This document shows, one piece after another, positions 56,096 through 64,000 of a stretch of 64,000 nucleotides of DNA. The stretch lies in NCBI RefSeq assembly GCF_014204715.1, contig NZ_JACHLY010000001.1, positions 2,201,001 through 2,265,000 of the forward strand, given 5' to 3'. A model generated the notes under the pieces. The model worked only from the letters and a program-made list of their open reading frames with translations, was not told where the DNA came from and made no database searches. Origin of the DNA: Streptomonospora salina (lineage in GTDB: Bacteria; Actinomycetota; Actinomycetes; Streptosporangiales; Streptosporangiaceae). The position numbers were made by a program, and so were the translations under genes. Every line of letters begins with the position of its first letter. Within the stretch, counting starts at the first letter, position 1.

Positions 56096-57250
56096 ATGAG
56101 CGACTTCGACCTGTTCAGCATCACCGAGGAGCACAAGGAACTGCGCGAGGCGGTACGCGCCGTCGCCGACGACAAGATCGCGCCGCACGCGGCCGAGGTC
56201 GACGAGCGCTCGGAGTTTCCCCAGGCCGCCCACGACGCGCTCGTAAGCACCGACTTCCACGCCGCGCACATCCCCGACGCCTACGGCGGCGTCGGCGCCG
56301 ACGCCCTGGCGACCTGCATCGTCATCGAGGAGGTGGCCCGCGCCTGCGCGTCGTCCTCACTGATCCCGGCCGTCAACAAGCTCGGCACGATGCCGCTGAT
56401 CCTGGGCGCCTCCGAAGACGTCAAGCAGCGCTACCTGAAGCCGGTGGCCGACGGCGAAGCGATGTTCTCCTACGGCCTGTCCGAGCGCGAGGCCGGCTCC
56501 GACACCGCGAGCATGCGCACCCGCGCCGAAGCCGACGGCGACGAGTGGGTCCTCAACGGCCAGAAGTCCTGGATCACCAACGCCGGTGTCAGCCGGTACT
56601 ACACCGTCATGGCCGTCACCGACCCCGACGGCAAGCGCGGCGGCAACGTCAGCGCCTTCGTGGTCCACGCCGACGACCCCGGCTTCTCCGTCGGCGAGCC
56701 CGAACGCAAGCTGGGCATCAAGGGCTCGCCCACCCGCGAACTGCACTTCGACAACGTGCGCATTCCCGGCGACCGGCTCGTCGGCGGCGTCGGCGAGGGC
56801 CTGAAGATCGCACTGCGCACCCTCGACCACACCCGCATCACGATCGGCGCCCAAGCCGTGGGCATCGCCCAGGGCGCACTCGACCACGCGGTGGCCTACG
56901 CCAAGGAGCGCAAGCAGTTCGGCTCGGCCATCGCCGACTTCCAGGGCATCCAGTTCATGCTCGCCGACATGGCGATGAAGCTGGAGAGCGCCCGCCAGAT
57001 GGTCTACGCCGCCGCGGCCAAATCCGAGCGCAACGATTCCGACCTGGCTTTCTTCGGCGCCGCAGCCAAATGCCAGGCCTCCGACGCGGCGATGGAGATC
57101 ACCACGGACGCGGTCCAGGTCCTGGGCGGCGCGGGCTATGTCAAGGACTTCCCGGTGGAGCGCATGATGCGCGACGCCAAGATCACCCAGATCTACGAGG
57201 GCACCAACGAGATCCAGCGCCTGGTGATGGCCCGCCAACTGCTGAAATAG
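56096..57250 (+). CDS. acyl-CoA dehydrogenase
   Basis: A 384-residue FAD-dependent acyl-CoA dehydrogenase (short/branched-chain or general type) catalysing the first step of fatty or branched acyl-CoA beta-oxidation. Signature 1 ALSEREAGSD-like GLSEREAGSDTASMRTRA (~128-145), flavin contact WITNAGVS, substrate block GSPTRELHFDNVRIPGDRLV, ERKQFGSAIADFQGIQFMLA and signature 2 QVLGGAGYVKDFPVERMMRD. The catalytic Glu lies in ITQIYEGTNEIQRLV (~366). GGGAAGGCGGGAAG precedes the ATG at 56096. It is divergent from a TetR gene that likely controls it. Confidence 0.95.
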   Translation: MSDFDLFSITEEHKELREAVRAVADDKIAPHAAEVDERSEFPQAAHDALVSTDFHAAHIPDAYGGVGADALATCIVIEEVARACASSSLIPAVNKLGTMPLILGASEDVKQRYLKPVADGEAMFSYGLSEREAGSDTASMRTRAEADGDEWVLNGQKSWITNAGVSRYYTVMAVTDPDGKRGGNVSAFVVHADDPGFSVGEPERKLGIKGSPTRELHFDNVRIPGDRLVGGVGEGLKIALRTLDHTRITIGAQAVGIAQGALDHAVAYAKERKQFGSAIADFQGIQFMLADMAMKLESARQMVYAAAAKSERNDSDLAFFGAAAKCQASDAAMEITTDAVQVLGGAGYVKDFPVERMMRDAKITQIYEGTNEIQRLVMARQLLK

Positions 57251-57277
57251 GGGGCCCGGCGCCCTGCGCCGGACCCC
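57251..57277 (+). terminator. hairpin directly after the acyl-CoA dehydrogenase stop
   Basis: ggggcccggcgc / gcgccggacccc: a 12-bp stem with one mismatch and a 3-base loop, beginning at the base after the TAG; shared with the convergent TIGR03668 gene. Confidence 0.55.
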
Positions 57278-57316
57278 GTGGACCGTCGCTGATCCGCCTC
57301 GGTTCCGGAGCCCGGG

Positions 57317-57769
57317 TCAGCGGAACGACCACCCCGACCAGCGGTCGACCTCGGCGGCGATGACGGGACCGGTGGGCGGCGTCTCCCGGTACTGGGAGTA
57401 GCGCTCCTGCAGGCTCCGGACCGCGGCGCGGTGCTCGGCGGGCGTCCGCTCCGGATCGGCGCCGGCTTCGACGATGCGGGCGCGGCCGTCGGCGCGCACC
57501 CACCAGAGCCGCTCCCAGTCGTCGGAGTACTCGTCGGCGAGCAGGCACACCTGCGGGTTGGCGGCGATGTTGGCCAGTCGGCGCACAGCGGTCGTGCGCT
57601 TGGGCTTGTGGTCGATCGCGACGACCACCGTGTCGGGGACTCCCTCGCCGCCGAGCAGGGCGAAGGTCACGGGCACCAGGTGCGGCCGGCCTTCGGCGTC
57701 GGCCGTGGCAAGGCGCGCGACCCGCGCGCGGGCGAAGGCTTCCCGGCACTGTCGGGCGTTCCAGCGCAT
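57317..57769 (-). CDS. TIGR03668 family PPOX-class F420-dependent protein
   Basis: A 150-residue split-barrel flavin/deazaflavin-type protein. Typical pieces: FARARVARLATADAEGRPHL (~13-32), VPVTFALLGG, VVVAIDHKPKRTTAVRRLAN (~50-69), NPQVCLLADEYSDDWERLWW (~73-92) and VRADGRARIVE. The F420-dependent TIGR03668 group is known from actinomycetes that make coenzyme F420; substrate unknown. The ATG at 57769 follows AGGGTCG. The gene is monocistronic, convergent with the acyl-CoA dehydrogenase. Confidence 0.9.
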   Translation of the reverse strand: MRWNARQCREAFARARVARLATADAEGRPHLVPVTFALLGGEGVPDTVVVAIDHKPKRTTAVRRLANIAANPQVCLLADEYSDDWERLWWVRADGRARIVEAGADPERTPAEHRAAVRSLQERYSQYRETPPTGPVIAAEVDRWSGWSFR

Positions 57770-57843
57770 ACCGCGACCCTGCCACGGCCCGCACCGCCGG
57801 CCCGCCTCGTCGGCCGGGCGCGCCGCATCTCGGGGGCGGCGGC

Positions 57844-59457
57844 TCAGTCGGCGGGGTCGAAGGAACCGGTCATCTCGTCCAGGATCGCCCGGTTGCGGGG
57901 GAAGTCCTCCTCGGGCGAGACCAGGAAGAGCGCGTAACCCTTCTCCTCGGTGTGGAAGGCGCGGTTGACGGCGTGCATGCGCCCGCCCGAACCGTCGAAG
58001 GTGAACTCCCAGTCGGCGGCGCTGACGTAGTCGTCGGTGGAATCCCCGCTCAGCCGGTCGATGCCCACCAGCTCGTAGCCGGAGAAGTTCTGCGAGATCG
58101 CGGACTCCTGTTCGCGCCAGTCGGTTTCGGCGTCGGCGGCCGGGTCGTCGGCCTGGTCGATCTGCAGATAACCGCCGGAGGGGACGTCGAAGAAGACGCT
58201 CGTGCCCTCGCGGCGGTCGTAGGCCCAGTTCTCGGGGATGTCGACGGAGAACCCGGTGCCGTCCTCGTACTCCTCGGTGTCGGGCAGGTCGGGCTCGCCG
58301 CCGCCGTCGCCGCCACCGTCGCCGTCGCCGCCACCGTCGCCGCCCTGGTCCGGTCCGGCGCTCTGCTGCGGCGCCGAGGCCGACGGCCGGTCGTCGCCGG
58401 GCGCCGGGCTCCCACTCGCGGTACCGGCTTCGCCGGCGGACCCGTCGAGCGCGCCCAGCCACACCACGAGGCCGAAGACGGCGGCCACAGCCGCCGAACC
58501 GCCCAGCACCGCCCAGACGGTGCGGCGTCGGACCCCCTGCCCGGGGGCGCCGCCGCCCGCGGGTCCGGCCGCCGCGGAGGCGGCCGAGGCGGCAGGCGCC
58601 CCTATGCGGCCGTTGCGCGCGCCCGCCCCGCTCTCGGCGGCCTCCTGCAGCATGCGGGCGGCCTCGTGCGCCGAGGGACGCTGTTCGGCGTCCTTGCTCA
58701 GCAGCCGCTCCACGACCGGAGCGAGCGCACCGGCCGACCGCGGCGGGGGCACCTCCGCGGTGACGATGGCCGTCAGAGTGGCCATAGGCGTATCCCGGTG
58801 GAACGGAGTCACGCCCTCGACCGCCTGGTAAAGGGTCACGCCCAGCGACCACATGTCGGTGGCGGGAGCCGCCGGCTCGCCGTGCGCCTGCTCCGGCGCC
58901 AGGTAGCTGGGGGATCCGACGAGCAGGCCGGTACTGGTGAGGTGGCTGGAGCCGTCCAAGTGGGCGATGCCGAAGTCGGTGAGCACTGCACGGTCGCCGC
59001 GGGCGAGGAGCACGTTGGCGGGCTTGATGTCGCGGTGCACGATGCCGTGCTCATGGGCGACCGCGAGCGCCGCAGCCAACTGCACGCCGATGCGCGCCGC
59101 CCGCTCGGGGTCGACGACGCCCTCGCTCTTGACCAGGTCGCCCACCGAGGGCCCGCGCACCAGCTCCATGACGATCCACGGGGACCCGCCGATCTCGACC
59201 ACGTCGAAGACCGTGATGATCGAGGGGTGGCTGATCCGGGCGGCATGGCGGGCCTCCCGCAGCATCCGGGTCCGGGCCACCTCGACCTCGGCCTCGGGAA
59301 GCTGCGCAGGGACGATGAGCTCCTTGACCGCCACCGGGCGGTCCAGGAGCTCGTCTACGCCCTCCCACACACGGCCCATGCCGCCCTCGCCGATCAGTTC
59401 GGCCAGGCGGTAGCGGCCGGACAGCAGGCGTCCGGGCTCGCTGCTCTCGTTCGTCAT
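57844..59457 (-). CDS. transmembrane Ser/Thr protein kinase
   Basis: A 537-residue PknB-type kinase. Catalytic domain ~14-270: GEGGMGRVWEG, Lys in PVAVKELIV, RD-type loop IVHRDIKPANVLL (~137-149), LTDFGIAHLD (DFG), and SPSYLAPEQA. A juxtamembrane Ala/Gly linker, one membrane helix (TVWAVLGGSAAVAAVFGLVVWLGAL in part, ~310-333), then a Gly/Asp-rich spacer and an extracytoplasmic ~140-residue domain starting YEDGTGFSVDIPENWAYD, of the type found at the C-terminus of actinobacterial kinases. GAGGAA precedes the ATG. It is divergent from a zinc-ribbon gene; no dedicated phosphatase is adjacent. Confidence 0.93.
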   Translation of the reverse strand: MTNESSEPGRLLSGRYRLAELIGEGGMGRVWEGVDELLDRPVAVKELIVPAQLPEAEVEVARTRMLREARHAARISHPSIITVFDVVEIGGSPWIVMELVRGPSVGDLVKSEGVVDPERAARIGVQLAAALAVAHEHGIVHRDIKPANVLLARGDRAVLTDFGIAHLDGSSHLTSTGLLVGSPSYLAPEQAHGEPAAPATDMWSLGVTLYQAVEGVTPFHRDTPMATLTAIVTAEVPPPRSAGALAPVVERLLSKDAEQRPSAHEAARMLQEAAESGAGARNGRIGAPAASAASAAAGPAGGGAPGQGVRRRTVWAVLGGSAAVAAVFGLVVWLGALDGSAGEAGTASGSPAPGDDRPSASAPQQSAGPDQGGDGGGDGDGGGDGGGEPDLPDTEEYEDGTGFSVDIPENWAYDRREGTSVFFDVPSGGYLQIDQADDPAADAETDWREQESAISQNFSGYELVGIDRLSGDSTDDYVSAADWEFTFDGSGGRMHAVNRAFHTEEKGYALFLVSPEEDFPRNRAILDEMTGSFDPAD

Positions 59458-59582
59458 GGGTGGGGATTCCTCGTATCGGGGGTGGCGGGGCCCGCTGCGA
59501 GGGCCGCCGCCAAGGGGAGTCTACGAGCAGCCGGACGGCCGCACGCGAGCAGCCGCCGGCCACCGCCCCGGCCGCAGCGGGA

Positions 59583-59637
59583 CCGGTTCCGGCCGGCGGC
59601 GGCCGGTTCCGGCCGGCGGCGGCCGGTTCCGGCCGCA
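59583..59637. repeat. 20-bp tandem repeat, 2.75 copies
   Basis: Unit ccggttccggccggcggcgg at 59583-59602 and 59603-59622, with a partial third copy to 59637. It lies in the divergent spacer between the kinase and zinc-ribbon genes, about 65 bp upstream of the latter. Confidence 0.8.
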
Positions 59638-59700
59638 CGGTCCGTCCACGAATCCGGCTGCACCTGTCGGCGTCCCGGCCCCTGCGGCTATGGTGGTGGC

Positions 59701-60060
59701 GTGATATGCCCTAAGTGCCAAGGCCGGATGCAGACATTCGACCGGATGGGGATCCACCTCGAGCAGTGCGAAAGCTGCCGCGGTATCTTCCTCGACCGGG
59801 GCGAGCTCGAACAGATCATCTCCGCCGAGCAGCGCCACTACGGTGCCCCCGCTGCGCCCGGCCCGTCCGGGACCGCGGGCGCGCCTCCGCCGGTGCAGCC
59901 CTACCGCGACTCCCCCGCCCCCTATTCGGGCGGCGGCGGACACCATCCCGGCGGCTACCAGGACTCCCCACGCCCCTACAGCGGCGGCTACCAGGACTCC
60001 CCGCGCCCCTACGGCCAGCGCCGCCGCAAGAAGAGTTTCCTGGAACAGCTCTTCGACTGA
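59701..60060 (+). CDS. TFIIB-type zinc-ribbon protein with repeat tail
   Basis: A 119-residue protein. Residues 1-40 form the Zf-TFIIB domain (C-P-K-C at 3-6, then CESCRGIFLDRGELEQII, ~24-41), common in bacteria and of unknown role. The remainder is Pro/Gly/Tyr-rich with a duplicated GGYQDSPRPY unit encoded by a 33-bp tandem repeat, ending in a basic RRRKKSFLEQLFD. The GTG at 59701 has no Shine-Dalgarno; TATGGT ends 6 bases before it and TGTCGG stands 18 bp further up, so the mRNA is probably leaderless. It precedes a zinc-ribbon P-loop gene by 60 bp. Confidence 0.85.
   Translation: MICPKCQGRMQTFDRMGIHLEQCESCRGIFLDRGELEQIISAEQRHYGAPAAPGPSGTAGAPPPVQPYRDSPAPYSGGGGHHPGGYQDSPRPYSGGYQDSPRPYGQRRRKKSFLEQLFD
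59950..60015 (+). repeat. 33-bp tandem repeat within the zinc-ribbon gene
   Basis: Two copies (59950-59982, 59983-60015) differing at two positions, encoding GGYQDSPRPYS and GGYQDSPRPYG. A site prone to copy-number change. Confidence 0.85.
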
Positions 60061-60120
60061 CGTGGCCGCCCCGACCGCCTACGGTGCCGCGTACCGCGGC
60101 GCCGCCCGCCGGAATGCCGT

Positions 60121-60825
60121 GTGAACCCGCTGATCTGTCCGCACTGCGGCGACTTCACCGACCGTCCCGACGTCGACGCGACCGCCTCGGAAGGGGCGGT
60201 CGTACGCTGTGCGCGATGCGGCTGCCGCGCGCCGTTCCGGCGCCTGCCGCTGCTGTGCGTCACCGGTCCCAGCGGCACCGGAAAATCCACGGTGGCGCGG
60301 CTGCTACTGGAGCGGCTGTCGACCGGTTTCGTCGTGCTGGAGCAGGACCTGCTGTGGACGGGCGGGCTGCGCGACTCCGGCACCGAGCACCCGCTGTTCC
60401 GCACCACATGGCTGCGCACCGCCGCGATGATCCACCAGAACGGCCGCCCGGTCGTGCTGTGCGGGACCGTGGTACCCCCGGAACTGGAGGGGTTGCCCGA
60501 GCGCGCGCTGTTCTCCGGAATCCGCTACCTGGCGCTGACCTGCGAACCCGACGTGCTCGCCGCGCGGCTGCGCGCACGCCCGGCCTGGCGGGAGTGGGAC
60601 GGGCCCCGCATCGCCGAGATGCTCGAATACGCCCGGTGGGTGGGCGATACCGCGCACGAGATGGATCCGCCCGTGGAGCTGCTGGACACCACCCGCGTGC
60701 CGGTGGCGGACACCGCCGACGACGTCGCCCGCTGGGCGGTTCGCGCGGCCGCAGACGGCGGCGCCCCCGTGCCCGGGGACGGCGGGACCGCCACCGGATC
60801 CGCCGACGGCCCCGCGCCCGGATAG
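60121..60825 (+). CDS. zinc-ribbon P-loop nucleotide kinase-like protein
   Basis: A 234-residue protein: N-terminal zinc ribbon (CPHCGDF ~6-12 and CARCGCRAPF ~30-39) followed by an AAA/nucleoside-kinase-like P-loop domain with Walker A VTGPSGTGKSTVARLLL (~47-63), VLEQDLLW (~73, Walker B-like/D-x-x-W), and LVLCGTVVPPEL-like VVLCGTVVPPEL (~111-122). LALTCEPDVLAARLRARPAW (~138-157) resembles the lid/arginine region of small-molecule kinases. Substrate unknown. The GTG at 60121 lacks a clear ribosome-binding site. It follows the TFIIB-type zinc-ribbon gene by 60 bp. Confidence 0.82.
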   Translation: MNPLICPHCGDFTDRPDVDATASEGAVVRCARCGCRAPFRRLPLLCVTGPSGTGKSTVARLLLERLSTGFVVLEQDLLWTGGLRDSGTEHPLFRTTWLRTAAMIHQNGRPVVLCGTVVPPELEGLPERALFSGIRYLALTCEPDVLAARLRARPAWREWDGPRIAEMLEYARWVGDTAHEMDPPVELLDTTRVPVADTADDVARWAVRAAADGGAPVPGDGGTATGSADGPAPG

Positions 60826-60850
60826 CGCCGATCCCGGCCGCCGCTGCGCG

Positions 60851-62179
60851 TCACCGCTTGCGGCGCAGCATCGACAGCAGATCGGACAGGGTCTCCCGCA
60901 CCGGGACCCCGTCCTCCTCCCCGGAATCCGGCGGCACGGCGCGCTCCTTCCACGGAGCCTCCTCCTGTACGGGCGCCTGGGGAGTGAAGGAGACCGGCAG
61001 GCGGGCGAGCGACCGCGCGAACGGGGAGGGGCGCCACTCGGGCTCGGCGGCACCCGCGGCCGGGCGCATTTCGGGCAGCCGGCGCAGCAGCACCCGGAGC
61101 GCGGTGGTCGCGATCATGGTGGCGAGGTCCTGAGCCGGGCACCGGTGCGGACCGACCCCGAACGACAGGTGGGCGCGGTTGGCTGTTCCCGCCGCCGCCT
61201 CTCCGGACGGCGCACCGGCCATCGACCGGTTCGCGGCCGCATACCCCAGCAGGACGGGCGATCCCGCAGGCATGACGGCCCCGTTGGCCAGCGGCACGTC
61301 GGATACGGGAAACATCACCGGATAGCCGACCATCGGCGGCTCGTGCCACAGGACGTGTTCGAGTGCGTCCTCGACGTCCACGCGCCCTTCGGCGATGTCG
61401 CCGCGGAACTCCGGGTCGATGAGGACCATGCGCACGGCGTTGCCGATGAGGTCGGCCGTGGGCTCCACGCCCGCCCCCACCACCAGCACGAGGTGCTGCA
61501 GCACCTCCTCGTCGCTGAGGCCCGCCCGGTGCTCCATCAACCACGAGGTGGCGTCGTCGCCGGGGTGCTTGCGCTTGCGGGCGACGATCTCGGAGGCGAT
61601 GCGCTCCAGCTCGGCGTTGGCACGCCCGGAGTCCGCAGCGTCGACGACCGCCGCGAGAGCGGCGGTGAACCGCCGGCCGCTTTCCTCGTCGAACCCGAAC
61701 ATCCGGTTCATGACCAGCAGCGGCAGCACACGGGCGTACTCCTCGACGATGTCGGCCTCGCCCAACTGGCAGAATCCGTCGATCAGCGCCTCGGCGGTGC
61801 GGGCGGTGTAGGCGGCGGTCTCCGCGGAGTCGACCTTGCCGAAAGCGTCGGTGACGGCTCGGCGCAGGCGACGGTGCTCGTCGCCGTCGGCGAAGAGCAC
61901 GTTGGGCCGGTACTCCATCATGCCCAGAACGCCGGCGTCGTCGGAGACCAGCCCGTCGCGCCAGTCGTTCCAGCGCCGGGCGTCGCGGCTGAACGTCGCG
62001 GTGTCGCGGCACCAGGCGACGATGGTCGCGTAGTCCACGACCAGCCATCCGCGGACGCCGGGTTCGAGCATGGCCGGCGCGGCCGGCCCGTAGGCGTCGC
62101 GCATGCGGTCGTAGACGCGTTTCGGGTCCCGCTGGAACTCAGGGGTGTACAGCTCTGCGTAGGGGCATCCGTCGGTCAC
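60851..62179 (-). CDS. cytochrome P450 lacking the ExxR motif (CYP157-like)
   Basis: A 442-residue soluble P450. I-helix LVLVVGAGVEPTADLIGNAV has E-P-T in place of the usual D/E-T-T. The heme loop LSFGVGPHRCPAQDLA (Cys ~365) is intact. At the K-helix, where P450s have E-x-x-R (ELLR-DPP), this protein reads LEHVLWHEPP, so both Glu and Arg are replaced (H-V-L-W). Streptomyces CYP156/CYP157 enzymes from conservons show the same type of change (EQSLW). I chose the GTG at 62179, with GAGGA 7 bases upstream, over an ATG at 62206 without one. No conservon genes or ferredoxin are nearby. The last ~50 residues are a charged extension. Confidence 0.88.
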   Translation of the reverse strand: MTDGCPYAELYTPEFQRDPKRVYDRMRDAYGPAAPAMLEPGVRGWLVVDYATIVAWCRDTATFSRDARRWNDWRDGLVSDDAGVLGMMEYRPNVLFADGDEHRRLRRAVTDAFGKVDSAETAAYTARTAEALIDGFCQLGEADIVEEYARVLPLLVMNRMFGFDEESGRRFTAALAAVVDAADSGRANAELERIASEIVARKRKHPGDDATSWLMEHRAGLSDEEVLQHLVLVVGAGVEPTADLIGNAVRMVLIDPEFRGDIAEGRVDVEDALEHVLWHEPPMVGYPVMFPVSDVPLANGAVMPAGSPVLLGYAAANRSMAGAPSGEAAAGTANRAHLSFGVGPHRCPAQDLATMIATTALRVLLRRLPEMRPAAGAAEPEWRPSPFARSLARLPVSFTPQAPVQEEAPWKERAVPPDSGEEDGVPVRETLSDLLSMLRRKR

Positions 62180-62480
62180 TCGGTCGTCCTCGGGGTCGAT
62201 GGGCATCGCGGGGAGGGCCCGCGAGGGGAGCACGGGCGCGCACGGGTCGGCCCCTCCGCTCCCGTGAATCCGAAACTTCCCGGAAAGGGACTTTCGGCGA
62301 TTGCACCATAACGCCATCGGACCAGCAGGGGAAGACATAGCGCGACGGCACGGCGACACGGCGTGCGGATGCGGGTGCGCGGCGGAACCGGCAGCACCCG
62401 CCATCGCGGCGATCCCGCTCACGCCGACGGGGCGGCGGCAGTGTGCCGCCGCCCCGTCGGAACGGGATGCCGCACTCGAA
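62180..62480. other. 301-bp gap upstream of the P450 gene
   Basis: Between the P450 start and the 3' end of the P-type ATPase, both on the minus strand. It should contain the P450 promoter; no convincing hexamers or terminator stem are seen. A start at 62206 would shorten it slightly. Confidence 0.35.
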
Positions 62481-64000
62481 TCAGCGCGCCGGCCCGGCCC
62501 GGCGCTCCCGCGCGGGCGACGGTCCGGCACCGTCGGCGCCGCTCTCGCGTCCGCCGGTCCCGCCGGCGCCGGCCAGCGGGCGGAACGCGCGTAGCCGCAG
62601 GCTGTTGCTCACCACGAACACGCTGGACAGCGCCATCGCCGCACCGGCGATCATCGGGTCGAGCATCCCGGCCGCCGCCAGCGGCAACGCGAGCACGTTG
62701 TAGCCGAACGCCCAGAACAGATTGCCCCGGATGGTGGCCAGAGTGCGGCGGGACAACCGGATGGCGTCGGCGGCCACCCGCAGGTCGCCGCGCACCAGGG
62801 TGAGGTCGCCCGCCTCGATCGCGACGTCGGTGCCGGTGCCCATCGCCAGCCCCAGGTCGGCCTGGGCCAGCGCGGCGGCGTCGTTCACCCCGTCGCCGAC
62901 CATGGCCACGCTCCTGCCCTCTTCCTGCAGCCGCCGGACCACGGCGACCTTGTCCTCGGGCAGCACCTCCGCGACGACCTCGTCGATGCCGACCTCGGCC
63001 GCCACCGCCTCGGCGACCCCGGAGGTGTCGCCGGTCAGCAGGACCGGGCGCAGACCGAGCGACCGCAGCCGGGAGACGGCCTCGGCGCTGGTGGGCTTGA
63101 GCGCGTCGGCGACGGCGAGCACGGCGCGTGCGGCGCCGTCCCAGCCCACAGCAACCGCGGTGCGCCCGTCGCGGCGTTCTTCCTCGGCCGCGCGCTCCAA
63201 CTCCTCGGGAAGCGCCATGCCCCGCTCGGCCAGCAGCGCGGGACGCCCGACCAGCACTCGGCGGCCCTCGACCTCGCCCTCGACGCCGCTGCCGCCGATG
63301 GCGGCGAAACCCTCGACACCCGGCAGCTCCCCGCCCCGCTGCAGCGCGCCCGCCGCGACCGCGCGGCCGATCGGGTGCTCGGAGGCGTCCTCGACCGCCC
63401 CGGCCAGCCGCAGCGCCTCGGCCGCGTCCACCCCCGCGGCGGCGGTGACCCCGGCCAGGGCCATGCGCCCGGTGGTGACGGTTCCGGTCTTGTCCAGCAC
63501 GACGGTGTCGACGCGGCGGGTCTGCTCCAGGACCTCGGGCCCCTTGATGAGGATGCCCAGCTGCGCCCCGCGGCCGGTACCCACCAGAAGCGCGGTCGGG
63601 GTGGCCAGACCGAGTGCGCACGGGCAGGCGATGATCAGCACGGCCACGGCCGCGGTGAACGCCGCGGCGACGCCCCCGATCCCGGCGGCCAGCCAGACCC
63701 CGAGCGTGGCCGCGGCCAGCACGATGACGATGGGCACGAACACGCCGGAGACGCGGTCGGCGAGGCGCTGGACCTCGGCCTTGCCGCTCTGGGCCTCTTC
63801 GACCAGCCGGGCCATCTGCGCGAGCTGGGTGTCGGAACCCACGCGGGTGGCGCGCACCAGCAGCCGCCCGCCGGCGTTCACGGTGGCGCCGGCGACCTCC
63901 GAGCCGGGCCCCACCTCCTCGGGCACGGACTCGCCGGTGAGCATGCTGCGGTCGACCGCCGACGTGCCGTCCTCGACGCGGCCGTCGGCGGCGATCTTCT
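62481..64000 (-). CDS. heavy-metal (copper-type) P1B ATPase, 3' part (start beyond window)
   Basis: About 506 C-terminal residues of a metal-exporting P-type ATPase; the 5' end, including any heavy-metal-associated domain, lies past the right edge. Visible: actuator loop MLTGES, transmembrane metal site IACPCALGLATP (CPC, copper/silver type), phosphorylation site VVLDKTGTVTTG, ASEHPIGRAV (HP motif), hinge VAMVGDGVNDAAAL, and terminal membrane helices with GYNVLALPLAA (Y-N in helix 7) and MALSSVFVVSNSLRL (M-x2-S-S in helix 8), all typical of CopA. No chaperone or CsoR gene is visible downstream. Confidence 0.94.
   Translation of the reverse strand, partial: KIAADGRVEDGTSAVDRSMLTGESVPEEVGPGSEVAGATVNAGGRLLVRATRVGSDTQLAQMARLVEEAQSGKAEVQRLADRVSGVFVPIVIVLAAATLGVWLAAGIGGVAAAFTAAVAVLIIACPCALGLATPTALLVGTGRGAQLGILIKGPEVLEQTRRVDTVVLDKTGTVTTGRMALAGVTAAAGVDAAEALRLAGAVEDASEHPIGRAVAAGALQRGGELPGVEGFAAIGGSGVEGEVEGRRVLVGRPALLAERGMALPEELERAAEEERRDGRTAVAVGWDGAARAVLAVADALKPTSAEAVSRLRSLGLRPVLLTGDTSGVAEAVAAEVGIDEVVAEVLPEDKVAVVRRLQEEGRSVAMVGDGVNDAAALAQADLGLAMGTGTDVAIEAGDLTLVRGDLRVAADAIRLSRRTLATIRGNLFWAFGYNVLALPLAAAGMLDPMIAGAAMALSSVFVVSNSLRLRAFRPLAGAGGTGGRESGADGAGPSPARERRAGPAR

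Noticed and set aside
58290-58350. Microsatellite-like ccgccgtcg repeats
   Set aside because: They encode the Gly/Asp-rich linker of the Ser/Thr kinase; ordinary low-complexity spacer.
60121-62179. Secondary-metabolite cluster or conservon around the P450
   Set aside because: No synthase, tailoring, GTPase, roadblock or sensor genes of those systems flank the P450 in this window.

Overview
The window is very GC-rich DNA (well over 70% by eye) with strong G/C bias at third codon positions, GTG and TTG starts, XRE/DUF5753 regulators, DUF6879, DUF6221, a PknG-type kinase operon and a cytochrome P450 of the ExxR-less type. This points to a mycelial actinomycete (Streptosporangiales or Nocardiopsaceae-like; genus not determinable from the sequence alone). 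It looks chromosomal. It carries core genes (pgi, gltA, an acyl-CoA dehydrogenase, a copper-type P-ATPase) among many regulators. I see no rRNA, tRNA, CRISPR array, transposase or phage gene.

Layout. 1-3.8 kb: two XRE-regulator modules with small actinobacterial proteins (DUF6879 cassette; TPR-like XRE cassette), plus a decayed copy of the DUF418/methyltransferase junction found at 6 kb. 4.1-9.4 kb: TetR and DUF418 membrane protein sharing two operators, Methyltransf_19 enzyme, acyltransferase-SGNH protein. 10-17.6 kb: small membrane/disordered proteins, a flavodoxin-fold reductase, thioesterase plus zinc alcohol dehydrogenase, a secreted TIM-barrel-like protein, a DJ-1/PfpI pseudogene and a TetR. 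17.6-22.1 kb: PadR-ABC-FtsX operon with overlapping genes, then an orphan response regulator. 22.2-24.5 kb: an MhqO/MhqD/MhqR-like quinone-response operon. 24.5-31.6 kb: TIGR03086 protein, AraC regulator, metallophosphoesterase, an intein-split radical SAM protein behind a LexA-like box, DUF4232 lipoprotein-like secreted protein, ICMT-like enzyme and ECF41-type sigma factor. 31.7-41.1 kb: NDH-2-like oxidoreductase, YqeB-like protein, orphan histidine kinase, a 65-bp nested dyad element, histidine phosphatase, pgi, a disulfide-oxidoreductase relative, two small proteins.

41.4-49.0 kb holds the most interesting locus: a six-gene same-strand cluster pknG - PP2C - VWA-like - FHA - glnX - glnH. 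In mycobacteria and corynebacteria GlnH (amino-acid-binding lipoprotein) and GlnX (membrane protein) feed nutrient signals to the kinase PknG, which phosphorylates an FHA protein. Here a phosphatase, an FHA protein and a VWA-family protein that has lost its VWA domain sit in the same cluster, and the kinase, phosphatase and FHA protein all start with zinc ribbons. This looks like a complete extracytoplasmic amino-acid to Ser/Thr-phosphorylation relay.

49.2-64 kb: a complete two-component pair, HdeD-like protein, gltA with a perfect 20-bp terminator stem, a divergent gene pair whose shared 5' region has been deleted (truncated methyltransferase and TetR pseudogene), YbaK-like deacylase, TetR with divergent acyl-CoA dehydrogenase, TIGR03668 protein, a transmembrane Ser/Thr kinase, a TFIIB-type zinc ribbon protein, a zinc-ribbon/P-loop protein, the P450, and the 3' part of a heavy-metal P-type ATPase running off the right edge.
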